The notes beneath the pieces are model-generated. The model searched no databases and was not told the DNA's origin. It saw only the letters and a list, made by a program, of their open reading frames with translations. Positions 6,089 through 15,162 of a stretch of DNA of 64,000 nucleotides are shown here, in pieces (the stretch's first letter is position 1; each line of letters opens with the position of its first letter). Origin of the DNA: Pseudomonas saponiphila (GTDB lineage: Bacteria; Pseudomonadota; Gammaproteobacteria; Pseudomonadales; Pseudomonadaceae). The stretch lies in contig NZ_FNTJ01000001.1 of assembly GCF_900105185.1 (NCBI RefSeq), positions 3,864,501 to 3,928,500 on the forward strand, read 5' to 3'. The position numbers and the translations under genes are program-made.

Positions 6089-8923
6089 TCAGAACTTCGC
6101 CTGCATCCCCACCCGCAACGTGCGCCCCGGCGCCGGCATGAAGCTCTGCGCCAGCGGGTCCAGGTAGTAGCGATCGGTGAGGTTCTGCAGCGACACATTG
6201 AGGCTGGCGTCTTCCTTCAACTTGTAGTTCAGAAACAGATCGACCAGCGCCACTTCGCGGTAGTTCAGCTGGGGCGTGGTGGCGCCGGTCTGCCAGGGCT
6301 TGTCGGCGGTGACGGTGGGGCCCGAGGTGTAGGTGATGCGCGTGCCGAGGGTCAGGCTCTGGTCGAAGAAGCGCAGGCCGGTGGTCAGGTTGCCGGCAAA
6401 GCGCGGCGGGTTCTGGGTGTTGGTGTAGGACCCCATGAAGCTGCCCGGGGTGCAGTCCGGGGTGTCGGCGGTTTTCCGATAGGGGTTGCTGGTGGCGCGC
6501 AGGGTGGCGGCAAAGGCCGCGTCGCAAGTTTCGGTCTTCAGGTAGTAGGTGGACGACAGGTCGGCAAACATCCGCCCGGCATCGTAGCGGGTCTGCAGTT
6601 CCAGGCCACGGGTGGTGTAGCTGTCGGTGTTGCTGAAGCGCATCAGGCCCCACAGGCCGGGGCTCGGGTCGTAGTAGCGGGTGATGTAGTTCTTGATGGT
6701 GTTGTTGAAGTAGGCCAGCTTGATCGCCGCCGTATCGTCATCCACCAGCAGGCCCTTGTGCAGGGTGCTGGCGCCGATCTCCCAGTTGCTCGAACGCTCG
6801 GGCTTGAGGCCCTTGCCGGGTGTGGTCTGCTGCACGCCGTAGCCGGTTTCGAACAGCGAAGGCATGCGAAAACCCTGGGTGTAGGACGCATAGACAAAGG
6901 TATCCGGCAGCACCTCGATATTGATGCCGAACGCCGGGGCAAAGGCGCCGCCGCTGTTGCTGTCCTTGCCAGAATAGGTGTAGCCGGTGACCACCCGCCC
7001 CACTTGCGAGTCGCCGACCTCGGTATCGGTCGCCCCGTACTGGTTATAGGGCGTGCCCTCGAAGGGGTAGTTGGTGTTGTTGAAGACGATGCCGTTGTGC
7101 AACCGTGGGTCGGTCGCATCGGTGTACCGCCCGTTCTGGTCCGGGAACCACATCAGGTAGCCATAGTCGTCGGGGCGCGACACGGTCACGTACCGGTGTT
7201 CGCGTTCCTCTCTGCGCGCCGTGGCATTGGCCACATGGTCCTTGCTGCGATAGTGGGTGTAGCGCCCGCCGCCCCACAGCGTCAGGCGCTGCACCGGCTG
7301 GTATTCCAGCTTGCCGTTGAAGCTGAACTCCTGCCGCGAGCCTTCGCGCAAGCTGCGGTTGGCGTTGATGTCGTCCTGGGTGGTGACCACGCCCTTCTGC
7401 GGACGCAGCTCCTCCAGCTGGAACGAGCCACCCAGGTCCAGCTTCAGGTCGCCGTAGTCGGTGGCAAAGCGCGAGGTGTTGGCCAGACCGCCACCCGTGC
7501 GGCGGTTGGCCTGGCGGCTCCAGGAGCGGTCGCTGCGATAGGCCTGGGAAGCCGGTGCCGACCAGGCGCTCAGTTGGCTGGTCTGTGCATCGGTCAGCCA
7601 CAGGTCGGCAGTCAGGTCCAGCAGCGGATTGTCCGCCGGCAGGTAGTTGTAGCGCGCGGTGTAGGTGTCGATCCGGGTGTGGCCCAGGGGGTACTGGTAG
7701 ATGCCACCGGTGCCGAAACGGAAGATGTCCGAGGGCATGATCTCGCCGATGCGCCCGTCATAACGGCGATAGCCAAGGTCGAAACTGTGGCCGTCCGCCG
7801 GACGCAGGGTGGTCTTGAGCAGCCACGACTGGGTCTTCGACGAGGAGTTCAGCACCTCTTCCCCGGCGTTGTAGGTGGTGGCCACGCTGGTTTCCTCCTC
7901 GCCATAGCGGTCATAGGTGCGGTAGCGATCCTGGCCCTTGTTGCCGGCAAAATAGTTGCCCTGGTTGCGCTGGGCGTAGGCCGCCAGCACATCGAACGAC
8001 TCATGGCTGTAGGCGAACGCGGCACTGCCGGACTCGGCCTCCGAGCCGAACAGCCCACCGCGGCTCTGGTGCGGTTCCGAGTACAGGCTCTCGGTCTTCG
8101 AATGGGGGTCGCGACGGGCCGGGGCAACGCCGTTGTTCCACAGATCGCCCTTCAGGCGCAGGCCGACATTCTGTCCATCCTTGAGGATGTCGCCGACACC
8201 CAGGGTGCGCATCTTCACCGTGCCGCCGATGGCGCTGGAGGTCAGGCTCGGGCCCTTGTCGATGGCGATGTCGCTGATCATGTCCGGGTCGATGTAGCTG
8301 CGCTGCTGGGTCCCGGCATAACCGCGATAGACATCCAGCGCCTGCTGCGAACCGTCCACCGTCACCGCCACCCGGCTCTGGCCCTGGATGCCGCGGATGT
8401 TCACATCCAGGCCGCCGCCATTGCGGCTGTCGCCGACCTGCACCCCGGGCTGGCCCTTGAGCACATCGCCCACTGAAACCACGCCAAAGCGCTGCATGTC
8501 ATCGGCGGATATGTACACCGATGACCGTGGTGCCCGGTACACATCCTCTTCGTCAGGGTTCTCGCCCTTGACCTTCTGCGTCGGCAGCGACACCGCATCA
8601 AAGCGCAGGCGCAAGGCATAGCCGCCGTCGGCCTGGCGCACGTAACCCAGGCCGGTGCCCGCCAGCAGGCGGTTCAGGCCAGCCTCGGTATTGAAATCCC
8701 CTTGCAGCCCCGGGCTGGTCTTGCCTGCCGTGAGCAGCGCACTGCCGGCCATGCTGATCCCCGCCTCGGCGCCAAAGCGTGCCAGCACCTGGTCCAGGGG
8801 ACCGGCACCGATGCTGAAGTGACGTTCGCCGGCTGCCAGCGCCATCTCGCTGTAAAGCGGTTGCAGGCTGAGAAACAGCAGGCCAAAGGTTTGGGTACGC
8901 AAGACACGAACGGGGGAAATCAT
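6089..8923 (-). CDS. TonB-dependent outer-membrane receptor with STN domain, heme-receptor-like
   Basis: 944-residue receptor: signal peptide (residues 1-31, cleavage after ALA), an STN signalling domain (~35-85, FSIGAGPLDQVLARFG), a plug (~125-225, VYISADDMQRFGVVSVGDVLKGQPGV and the DGS loop) and a 22-strand-type barrel ending in aromatic F. The STN domain means it signals to the adjacent FecR-type regulator. The segment FRMPSLFETGYG followed by GLKPERSSNWEIG matches the FRxP/NPxLxPE region of HasR-like heme receptors, so heme or hemophore is the best substrate guess. The ATG at 8923 is preceded by CAGGAGCC. Confidence 0.85.
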   Translation of the reverse strand: MISPVRVLRTQTFGLLFLSLQPLYSEMALAAGERHFSIGAGPLDQVLARFGAEAGISMAGSALLTAGKTSPGLQGDFNTEAGLNRLLAGTGLGYVRQADGGYALRLRFDAVSLPTQKVKGENPDEEDVYRAPRSSVYISADDMQRFGVVSVGDVLKGQPGVQVGDSRNGGGLDVNIRGIQGQSRVAVTVDGSQQALDVYRGYAGTQQRSYIDPDMISDIAIDKGPSLTSSAIGGTVKMRTLGVGDILKDGQNVGLRLKGDLWNNGVAPARRDPHSKTESLYSEPHQSRGGLFGSEAESGSAAFAYSHESFDVLAAYAQRNQGNYFAGNKGQDRYRTYDRYGEEETSVATTYNAGEEVLNSSSKTQSWLLKTTLRPADGHSFDLGYRRYDGRIGEIMPSDIFRFGTGGIYQYPLGHTRIDTYTARYNYLPADNPLLDLTADLWLTDAQTSQLSAWSAPASQAYRSDRSWSRQANRRTGGGLANTSRFATDYGDLKLDLGGSFQLEELRPQKGVVTTQDDINANRSLREGSRQEFSFNGKLEYQPVQRLTLWGGGRYTHYRSKDHVANATARREEREHRYVTVSRPDDYGYLMWFPDQNGRYTDATDPRLHNGIVFNNTNYPFEGTPYNQYGATDTEVGDSQVGRVVTGYTYSGKDSNSGGAFAPAFGINIEVLPDTFVYASYTQGFRMPSLFETGYGVQQTTPGKGLKPERSSNWEIGASTLHKGLLVDDDTAAIKLAYFNNTIKNYITRYYDPSPGLWGLMRFSNTDSYTTRGLELQTRYDAGRMFADLSSTYYLKTETCDAAFAATLRATSNPYRKTADTPDCTPGSFMGSYTNTQNPPRFAGNLTTGLRFFDQSLTLGTRITYTSGPTVTADKPWQTGATTPQLNYREVALVDLFLNYKLKEDASLNVSLQNLTDRYYLDPLAQSFMPAPGRTLRVGMQAKF

Positions 8924-9020
8924 GCAAGGCTCCTGGGGGTCGAAACCCACCTGTGCCGGTGGGCAATACCTGAAGGCCAAGCCAGATCGAAAAAACTCCC
9001 GCGTCGGTGAAAAAAAATCT

Positions 9021-9986
9021 TCAGGCCGCCACCACCGTCACCCAATAACGGGTTCTGCGCTCGATGCGCACCGGCAAGGTGTTAGCCACCAGGGCCAGGG
9101 CGGCATCGGTGTCGTCCAGCTGGAAACTTCCGGTCACCCGCAAGGCCGCCACGGCTTCGCTGCAACGCAAGAAACCCGGGCGATAGCGCGCCAGCTCCGC
9201 CAGCAACTGATCCAGGCGCATGCGCTCGACGGGCAGGATGCCGCGCATCCAGGCCTGGGCCAGAACTACATCAATGGGGCTGGGCTGCCCTGCTCCCCGG
9301 CCATCGACCCGGGTTTGCCAACCGGCCTGCAACGCCAGCGGCGTCGACTGCTGGCGGGCACTGACCTGCACCAGGCCCCGCAGCACCCTCACCTGAGTGC
9401 CCTGGCGATCATGGCGCACCAGCAGATGGGCGCCCTGGCTGTACAACCAAGCATCCGCTGTTTGCAGCTGCAGCGACGCCGATGCCAGCGGGGTATCCAG
9501 GGCCAGCTCGCCCTCGATCAACTGCACGTTGCGCTGCCCTGCACTCAAGTCCAGGTTCACCGCACTGGCGGTGTTAAGCCACAGCGAACCACCGTCGGCC
9601 AGGGCCCAACGCCGGCGCTCACCGATGCCGGTGCGATAACCAGCCAGGGCCGAACGCACCAGGGTGGAGTCCGCCCCCTGCCAGGAGACGCCCCCCAGCA
9701 GTCCCAGCGCCAACAGGCACTTGAGCACCTGGCGCCGCCGCTCTGGATCGCTGCCTGCCGCCTGCAAGGCCCGGCGCGCGGTGGCATCGGCCAACAGCTC
9801 GGCCCCCGGCTGCAACCTCAGCGGCAAACGGCTGACCCGCTGCCAGGCGTGCTCATGCTCGGCGCAGGCTTGGCGCCACTGCTGCAAGGCTTGATGGTCC
9901 GCGGTACTCATCAGCCCGGATTGCATCCGCACCAGCCAATCGATGGCACAGTTCCGCACCCGCGGATCGACCGCCGCGCCACTCAT
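9021..9986 (-). CDS. FecR-family anti-sigma/sigma regulator
   Basis: 321-residue cytoplasmic-membrane regulator. The N-terminal part (AIDWLVRMQSG, HEHAWQRVSRL) is the FecR anti-sigma region, a single hydrophobic helix follows near residues 87-100, and the periplasmic part carries the FecR core (YRTGIGERRRWALADGGSLWLNTASAV). It relays the receptor signal from the STN domain to the sigma factor. Its ATG overlaps the sigma factor stop by 4 bp, so translation is coupled. Confidence 0.9.
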   Translation of the reverse strand: MSGAAVDPRVRNCAIDWLVRMQSGLMSTADHQALQQWRQACAEHEHAWQRVSRLPLRLQPGAELLADATARRALQAAGSDPERRRQVLKCLLALGLLGGVSWQGADSTLVRSALAGYRTGIGERRRWALADGGSLWLNTASAVNLDLSAGQRNVQLIEGELALDTPLASASLQLQTADAWLYSQGAHLLVRHDRQGTQVRVLRGLVQVSARQQSTPLALQAGWQTRVDGRGAGQPSPIDVVLAQAWMRGILPVERMRLDQLLAELARYRPGFLRCSEAVAALRVTGSFQLDDTDAALALVANTLPVRIERRTRYWVTVVAA

Positions 9987-10489
9987 TCAAACAGGCTCGC
10001 GTAGCAAACACTGAACGCCTTGCCCATGGCTCGCTGCACCTGGGCCACGGTCAGCCCCAACTGCGCGGCGATCTGCGGATAGGTCAAGCCATCGAGCTGG
10101 GACAGAAAGAAGATCTGCCGCACCCGCGACGACAGCCCCACCAACAGCGAATCCAGCTGCAGCAGAGTCTCGATCATCAGATGCCGCTCCTCCGGCGAAG
10201 GCTCCTCCCCCACCGGCCGCGCCGCCAGCGCCTGCAGATAGGCCCGCTCGATGGCCTGCCGGCGCCAGCGATTGATCAGCAGCCCGTTGGCGATGGTGGC
10301 CAGGAACGCCATGGGCTGGCGCAGCTCGCGCACATCCTCCTGGGAGCGCAACACGCGGATAAAGGTGTCGTGGGCCAGGTCCTCGGCATCGGCGCTGTGC
10401 CCCAGGCGCCGGTGCAACCAGCCCCGCAGCCAGCCGTGATGGTTCGCATACAGCTGGGCGACGGGCGAAGAAAGGCTGTGGTTGGACAT
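9983..10489 (-). CDS. FecI-like ECF sigma factor
   Basis: 168-residue ECF sigma factor. Region 2 is DAEDLAHDTFIRVLRS, with the iron-starvation-group pattern, and region 4 is LDGLTYPQIAAQLGLTVAQVQRAM. With the FecR protein and the TonB receptor downstream it forms a cell-surface signalling unit that should switch on the receptor when its ligand is present. A Fur-box candidate lies 14 bp upstream of the start, matching repression under iron-replete conditions. Confidence 0.92.
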   Translation of the reverse strand: MSNHSLSSPVAQLYANHHGWLRGWLHRRLGHSADAEDLAHDTFIRVLRSQEDVRELRQPMAFLATIANGLLINRWRRQAIERAYLQALAARPVGEEPSPEERHLMIETLLQLDSLLVGLSSRVRQIFFLSQLDGLTYPQIAAQLGLTVAQVQRAMGKAFSVCYASLFE

Positions 10490-10503
10490 GAGAGATTCGC
10501 ATT

Positions 10504-10522
10504 AATGATAATACTTCTCATT
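10504..10522 (-). promoter_or_regulatory. Fur box candidate
   Basis: AATGATAATACTTCTCATT resembles the 19-bp Fur consensus GATAATGATAATCATTATC, with the ATGATAAT half well kept. Its place just upstream of the ECF sigma gene fits iron control of the whole sigma/FecR/receptor set. Confidence 0.65.
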
Positions 10523-10687
10523 TTATTGCTGGCCGACATCCCTTGTACAGCGCGACGAACTCACGACGACCGCAAAGGCACAGGCTTCGTACCTGGGTTG
10601 AGACGACCGGGGACAGGCCCACAGAAAACCAGCAAGAAGCGCGAAAACCGCAACACCAACGCCCGCAGGGCTACCGTGCCCCCCCCC

Positions 10688-10806
10688 ATCGGTGCCGTTA
10701 CCGAGTCGTCCGGTGGTGGCCCGGTTACAGCGCCAGTTGCCCAAGCCCTGCCGGCCAGGAGGAGTCGCAGATGCGCAACGTGGAGGGCGAAGACTGGGTA
10801 ATGGAA
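10688..10806 (+). pseudogene. Relic of a paralogue of the 16135-16794 secreted-protein gene
   Basis: The DNA here matches the middle and C-terminal part of the gene at 16135-16794: TCGTCCGGTGGTGGCC...TACAGCGCCAGTTGCC is almost the same as its TCGTCCGGTGGCGGCC...TACAGCGCCAGTTGCC, and after a deletion of ~37 codons it encodes SQMRNVEGEDWVME against AQMRKAEGEDYVME. A one-base deletion breaks the frame between the two blocks. It is a decayed copy lacking both ends. Confidence 0.65.
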
Positions 10807-10815
10807 GCGGGCCGT

Positions 10816-11205
10816 TCAGCTGGATGCGTTGCTCAGCCGCTGCCGCTCAAGTTGCTCGGCAGCACTGGCTTCGAGCTTTGCCCGCTCTTCATCCAGATAC
10901 CGATAAATGCCCTGGAAGTTGGCGATTTTCTGTTTGATCTCTGCCATTTTCTTTTCAATCAGCTTGGCGCCCTCGGCACAATCGATCATCTGGTTGCGCT
11001 GCGCATCGAGAATCTCGCCTATTTCCCCCAGGGAAAACCCCATGCTTTGCGCGCGCTGGATAAAGTCCAGATCCTGCAGAGTCTGCGCGCTGTAGACACG
11101 GTAGTTGTTCGTTCGCCGCTGCGACGAAATCAGGCCGATCTGCTCGTAGTAACGCAGCGTATGGCGGCTGGCGCCGCTGCGGGCCTCGATTTCACCGATT
11201 TTCAT
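10816..11205 (-). CDS. MerR-family transcriptional regulator
   Basis: 129-residue MerR-family regulator: N-terminal winged helix (MKIGEIEARSGASRHTLRYYEQIGLI, residues 1-26) and a coiled-coil dimer helix (residues ~75-120). It lacks the cysteine-rich end of metal sensors, so an organic or redox signal is more likely. It is divergent from the epimerase gene and shares a promoter region with a palindrome typical of MerR sites. Confidence 0.88.
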   Translation of the reverse strand: MKIGEIEARSGASRHTLRYYEQIGLISSQRRTNNYRVYSAQTLQDLDFIQRAQSMGFSLGEIGEILDAQRNQMIDCAEGAKLIEKKMAEIKQKIANFQGIYRYLDEERAKLEASAAEQLERQRLSNASS

Positions 11206-11216
11206 GAAAACACCAC

Positions 11217-11247
11217 TTGACCCTAGAGTTGGGTCGACAGTTTACGC
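11217..11247 (+). promoter_or_regulatory. MerR-type promoter of the epimerase gene
   Basis: TTGACC (11217-11222) reads as a -35 box, and GACCC-N7-GGGTC (11219-11235) is a perfect dyad filling the spacer. The best -10 (TTTACG or TTACGC) lies 18-19 bp away, the long spacer expected of MerR-activated promoters. The adjacent MerR protein is the natural ligand. Confidence 0.6.
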
Positions 11248-11279
11248 TTGCCTTCTCACCTTCAACAAGGAACAGGGAA

Positions 11280-12350
11280 ATGAGCGTGGAGTGCTTTGTC
11301 ACCGGTGGTACCGGCTTTATCGGTCAACATTTGCTGGCGCACCTGAGTGCAAAAGGTCACACCGTTCGGGTGCTGATGCGTCGCCCGGAGCGACTCGCCG
11401 CACTGCGCGAGCAAGTCGACAATCTGGGCGGTTGTGCCACCCGGGTATTGGCCGTGGCCGGCGATCTGGAACGAGAACATCTCGGGCTGAGTGCCGCCGA
11501 CCGAGAAGTGCTGAGGCACTCAAGAGTCGTCTTCCACCTGGGTGCCCACTTCGCCTGGGGGCTTACCTTAGAGCAGTCTCGTGCGGTGAACGTAGAGGGC
11601 GCCAAGCGTGTGGCGCTGCTGGCGGCCGAGCAAAACAGCCGGCTAGTGATGATCGGCGGCTACATGCTGAAAAACCATGAACACCTGCAACGCATCGGCA
11701 TCGATCCTCGCCATCCGCAACGAACCGATTGGCCTGCCCTCTACCGGGAGGTCGGTGGTTACGAGGCGAGCAAGCTGGAAGCGCATTTCGCGACCCTGGA
11801 AACCATGTCCGCCAAAGGCGGGGAACTGACCGTTGTCCATCCCGCGACAGTCTGTGGCCACAGCCGCACGGGGCATATCCTCGACAACCAGCCGCTGGTG
11901 GCGCTGATCCGTAACCTGGTGCAGGGAAAGCTGACTGCCGTGCCCGGCACCGCCAGGCACTGGCTGCCACTGGTCACCGTGGATTACCTGGTCGAGCTGA
12001 TGACGGCGAGTGCCTTTGATCCGGCCATGGCCGGCCAGGAACTGCTGGCACTGGACGCGCAAACGCCCAACTTGCGAGAAATGCTGGCGCAAGTGGCACA
12101 ACCTCTGGGCTTGAAGTCTCCCAAGCGTCACATTCCACTGCGATTGCTGAAGTGGCTACTGAGCATTCCTGCCGTCGCGCGCTTCATGAATACCCAACCC
12201 GAGGCGCTGGACTTTATCCAGGCCACTCGTTTCGATACCACCGCCGCCGAGCAATTTGCCAGCCGGCATGGCATAGCCCAACCGGATATACGCCAGTCCT
12301 TGCAGCACACCGCAACCTTCGTCAACGCTCATTGCATGGCCAAGGGCTAA
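11280..12350 (+). CDS. NAD(P)-dependent epimerase/dehydratase (extended SDR)
   Basis: 356-residue extended short-chain dehydrogenase. The Rossmann motif is VTGGTGFIGQHLL (residues 7-19). The active-site YxxxK is present as YEASK within GGYEASKLEAHF. The start at 11280 has AGGGAA in front. Such enzymes act on sugar nucleotides, dihydroflavonol-like ketones or steroid-like substrates; the substrate here cannot be told. A divergent MerR gene probably induces it. Confidence 0.8.
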   Translation: MSVECFVTGGTGFIGQHLLAHLSAKGHTVRVLMRRPERLAALREQVDNLGGCATRVLAVAGDLEREHLGLSAADREVLRHSRVVFHLGAHFAWGLTLEQSRAVNVEGAKRVALLAAEQNSRLVMIGGYMLKNHEHLQRIGIDPRHPQRTDWPALYREVGGYEASKLEAHFATLETMSAKGGELTVVHPATVCGHSRTGHILDNQPLVALIRNLVQGKLTAVPGTARHWLPLVTVDYLVELMTASAFDPAMAGQELLALDAQTPNLREMLAQVAQPLGLKSPKRHIPLRLLKWLLSIPAVARFMNTQPEALDFIQATRFDTTAAEQFASRHGIAQPDIRQSLQHTATFVNAHCMAKG

Positions 12351-12839
12351 GCCGGCTGGCCTCTGCGTTCAAGGTCGACAGCATCCTGCCGGGTGATCGA
12401 GCTTAAGCCCCGATCACTGCTGGGATGGCTGGTACCTTCGTCCACTCAGGCTGTGCGCCGCCGATACAGGGCGGCATTCTTTCGAACAACAACTCAGCGA
12501 CAGGGATCGTCATCGATGCAATCCACTTTCAGCAAAGGCGTCATGTTTGCACTCTGTGCTGCGGCACTGAACGCCACGATCGGTGTACTCAGCAAAGTCC
12601 TCATGAATGATGGCTGCGGATTTCGGAGCACCGTGACCGGCCGTTTCGGTTGATCGTGACCGGTCATTTCGCTAACGCGTGACCGCTCATTTCGGTAGCA
12701 ACGTGACCGATTTTCCGCCTGTTCCGAAACAGGTGGTCACGGCTTACCGAAATCGCCGGTCACGACTTAGCGAAAGCCTTCCCCTTCGTTGCGCATGACC
12801 TGATGCGCCGCCATCCTCGACCGATTTCGGGAGAGGAAG

Positions 12840-14525
12840 ATGGCGGCGCCGCGAGTAGCCATGCGAAACATCAAAGAATGTCTGCGCCTCAAGTTTGAGG
12901 CCGGCTTGTCCCACGAGAAGATTGCCCGTGCCTTGCAGCTGTCCAAGGGCGTGGTTAGCAAGTACATCGCGGCGGCGCGGGTGGCCGGGCTGGACTGGCC
13001 GGCGCTGGTGGCCATGGACGAGGCCGCGCTGGCGGCCGCCTTGTTTGCACCGACGTCGACGAACAAGCCGCGCGGTGAGCGAGTGCTGCCCGATGTGCTG
13101 AGCATCCACCGCGAGTTGCGACGCAAGGGCGTGACCTTGCAGCTGCTGTGGGAGGAATATCTCGCCGCGCATGCGGGCCAGCCGACCTACCGCTACACCC
13201 AGTTCGTCGAGCACTACCGGCGCTACGCCCAGACGCTCAAACGTTCGATGCGTCAGCTGCACCGTGCGGGCGAGAAGCTATTCATCGACTATGCCGGGCC
13301 GACGCTGCCGGTGGTCGACCCGGCCACCGGCGAAGTGCGCCGGGCGCACATCTTCGTCGCCGCCCTGGGCGCCTCGAATTACACCTATGCCTGCGCGACG
13401 CCAGGCGAAACCCAGGTGGACTGGCTGACCTCGCTGGGCCAGGCTCTGACCTACTTTGGCGGCGTGCCGGAAATGGTTGTGCCGGACAATCCGCGCGCCC
13501 TGGTCGCCCAGCCGGATCGCTACGAGCCGGGCCTGAACCGGGCCACGCTGGAGTGCGCGCGTCATTACCAGACGGTGATCCTGCCGGCACGGCCACGCAA
13601 GCCTCAGGACAAGGCCAAGGCCGAGGTGGCGGTGCAGGTGGTCGAGCGCTGGATCATGGCGCGGCTGCGCCATCGGCAGTTCTTCAGCCTGCATGCGCTT
13701 AACCAGGCCATCGCCGAGCTGCTGGAGGATCTGAATCGGCGCCCGTTCAAGCGGCTCGATGGCTGCCGGCGCGACTGGTTCGAGCGCCTGGATCGCCCGG
13801 CCTTGCGAGCGCTGCCGGTGCATCCCTACGAGGTCGCCACCTTCAAGCGCTGCAAGGTCAGCATCGACTACCACATCGAGGTCAATGGCAGCTTCTACAG
13901 CGTGCCCTCCGCCCTGGCCCGGCAGAACGTGGACGTGCGACTGACGGCACACACCCTGGAAGTGCTGCATGGCAACCGGCGGGTGGCCAGCCACCTGCTG
14001 CTGGGGCGACGCGGCGCTTACAGTACCCAGCGCGAGCACATGCCCGCGGCGCACCAGGCGCATCGCGAATGGACGCCACAACGCCTGCTCGACTGGGGCG
14101 CGCGGATCGGCCCCTACACGCGCCAACTGATCGATCACCAACTGACCCACAAGCCGCACCCGGAGATGGGCTACCGCGCCTGCCTCGGCCTGCTCTCGCT
14201 GGCCCGGCGCTATGGCAATGCACGCCTGGAAGCCGCTGCCGAACGTGCCGTACACCTGCGCGCCTTCACCGGGCGCAGCGTGCGCAACCTGCTCCAGCAA
14301 GGCCTGGATCAACAGCCGCTGCCCCAGCGTGCCGCCGAAACGACCTTACCCGGCGACCACGAGAACGTCCGTGGCGCCGACTACTACCAACCCCCGCAAC
14401 AGGAGCTGTTCGATGATGCCGCAACACACCCTGAATCAACTGCACCAGCTACGCCTGGACGGCATGGCCCGCGCCCTGGAAGAGCAATGGACGCTGCCGG
14501 CCAGCCACAGCCTGAGCTTCGATGA
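12840..14525 (+). CDS. istA: IS21-family transposase IstA
   Basis: 561-residue DDE transposase: N-terminal helix-turn-helix ([24 protein letters not shown]), integrase core with acidic residues in [20 protein letters not shown] and KAKAEVAVQ, and a C-terminal beta domain ([16 protein letters not shown]). It overlaps istB by 113 bp, longer than usual; the last ~40 residues look like read-through of the istB frame rather than conserved protein. Confidence 0.92.
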   Translation: MAAPRVAMRNIKECLRLKFEAGLSHEKIARALQLSKGVVSKYIAAARVAGLDWPALVAMDEAALAAALFAPTSTNKPRGERVLPDVLSIHRELRRKGVTLQLLWEEYLAAHAGQPTYRYTQFVEHYRRYAQTLKRSMRQLHRAGEKLFIDYAGPTLPVVDPATGEVRRAHIFVAALGASNYTYACATPGETQVDWLTSLGQALTYFGGVPEMVVPDNPRALVAQPDRYEPGLNRATLECARHYQTVILPARPRKPQDKAKAEVAVQVVERWIMARLRHRQFFSLHALNQAIAELLEDLNRRPFKRLDGCRRDWFERLDRPALRALPVHPYEVATFKRCKVSIDYHIEVNGSFYSVPSALARQNVDVRLTAHTLEVLHGNRRVASHLLLGRRGAYSTQREHMPAAHQAHREWTPQRLLDWGARIGPYTRQLIDHQLTHKPHPEMGYRACLGLLSLARRYGNARLEAAAERAVHLRAFTGRSVRNLLQQGLDQQPLPQRAAETTLPGDHENVRGADYYQPPQQELFDDAATHPESTAPATPGRHGPRPGRAMDAAGQPQPELR

Positions 14526-15162
14526 ACGCCTCGGCCTACTGCTCGACCGCGAACTGGCCTGGCGTGACAACCAGCGCCTGGTACGGCTGCGCAAGAAGGC
14601 CAAGCTCAAGTACGCCAACGCCTGCCTGGAAGATCTCGACCGCCGCACCGGACGCGCCCTGGACGAGCGTCTGATCGCCACCCTGGCCAGTGGCGACTGG
14701 ATCCGCCAGCAGCACAACCTGCTGCTGACCGGCCCGACCGGTGCCGGCAAAACCTGGCTGGCCTGCGCCCTGGGCAACCAGGCCTGCCGCCAGGGCTATA
14801 GCACCCTGTACCTGCGCACCCCGCGCCTGCTGGAACAACTGCGCATCGCTCATGGCGACGGCAGCTTCGGCCGTACCCTGCAACAGCTGGCAAAGGTCGA
14901 CGTCCTGGTGCTGGACGACTGGGCGCTAGCCCCGCTGGAGGAAGGAGCCCGGCATGACCTGCTGGAGGTGATCGACGACCGCGCTGGCAGCCGCTCCACC
15001 ATCCTGACGAGCCAACTGCCCATCGAGCACTGGCACGGCTGGATCAACGACCCGACCCTGGCCGATGCCATCCTCGACCGCCTGGTGCACAACGCCTACC
15101 GACTGACGATGAAAGGCGAGTCGCTGCGCCGAAAAAAAGCCGAGGAACAAGCCGCATCGTGA
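14413..15162 (+). CDS. istB: IS21 helper ATPase IstB
   Basis: 249-residue AAA+ ATPase related to DnaC. Walker A is [10 protein letters not shown] and Walker B is [19 protein letters not shown] is the sensor region. IstB assembles on target DNA and activates IstA. The start at the ATG pair 14413/14416 has AGGAG 7 bp upstream, inside the end of istA. Confidence 0.93.
   Translation: MMPQHTLNQLHQLRLDGMARALEEQWTLPASHSLSFDERLGLLLDRELAWRDNQRLVRLRKKAKLKYANACLEDLDRRTGRALDERLIATLASGDWIRQQHNLLLTGPTGAGKTWLACALGNQACRQGYSTLYLRTPRLLEQLRIAHGDGSFGRTLQQLAKVDVLVLDDWALAPLEEGARHDLLEVIDDRAGSRSTILTSQLPIEHWHGWINDPTLADAILDRLVHNAYRLTMKGESLRRKKAEEQAAS

Noticed and set aside
6041..8476. An 811-codon open frame opposite the TonB receptor
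   Set aside because: It is a by-product of GC-rich third positions in the receptor gene: no ribosome site, no recognisable domain and a valine/glycine-rich low-complexity translation.
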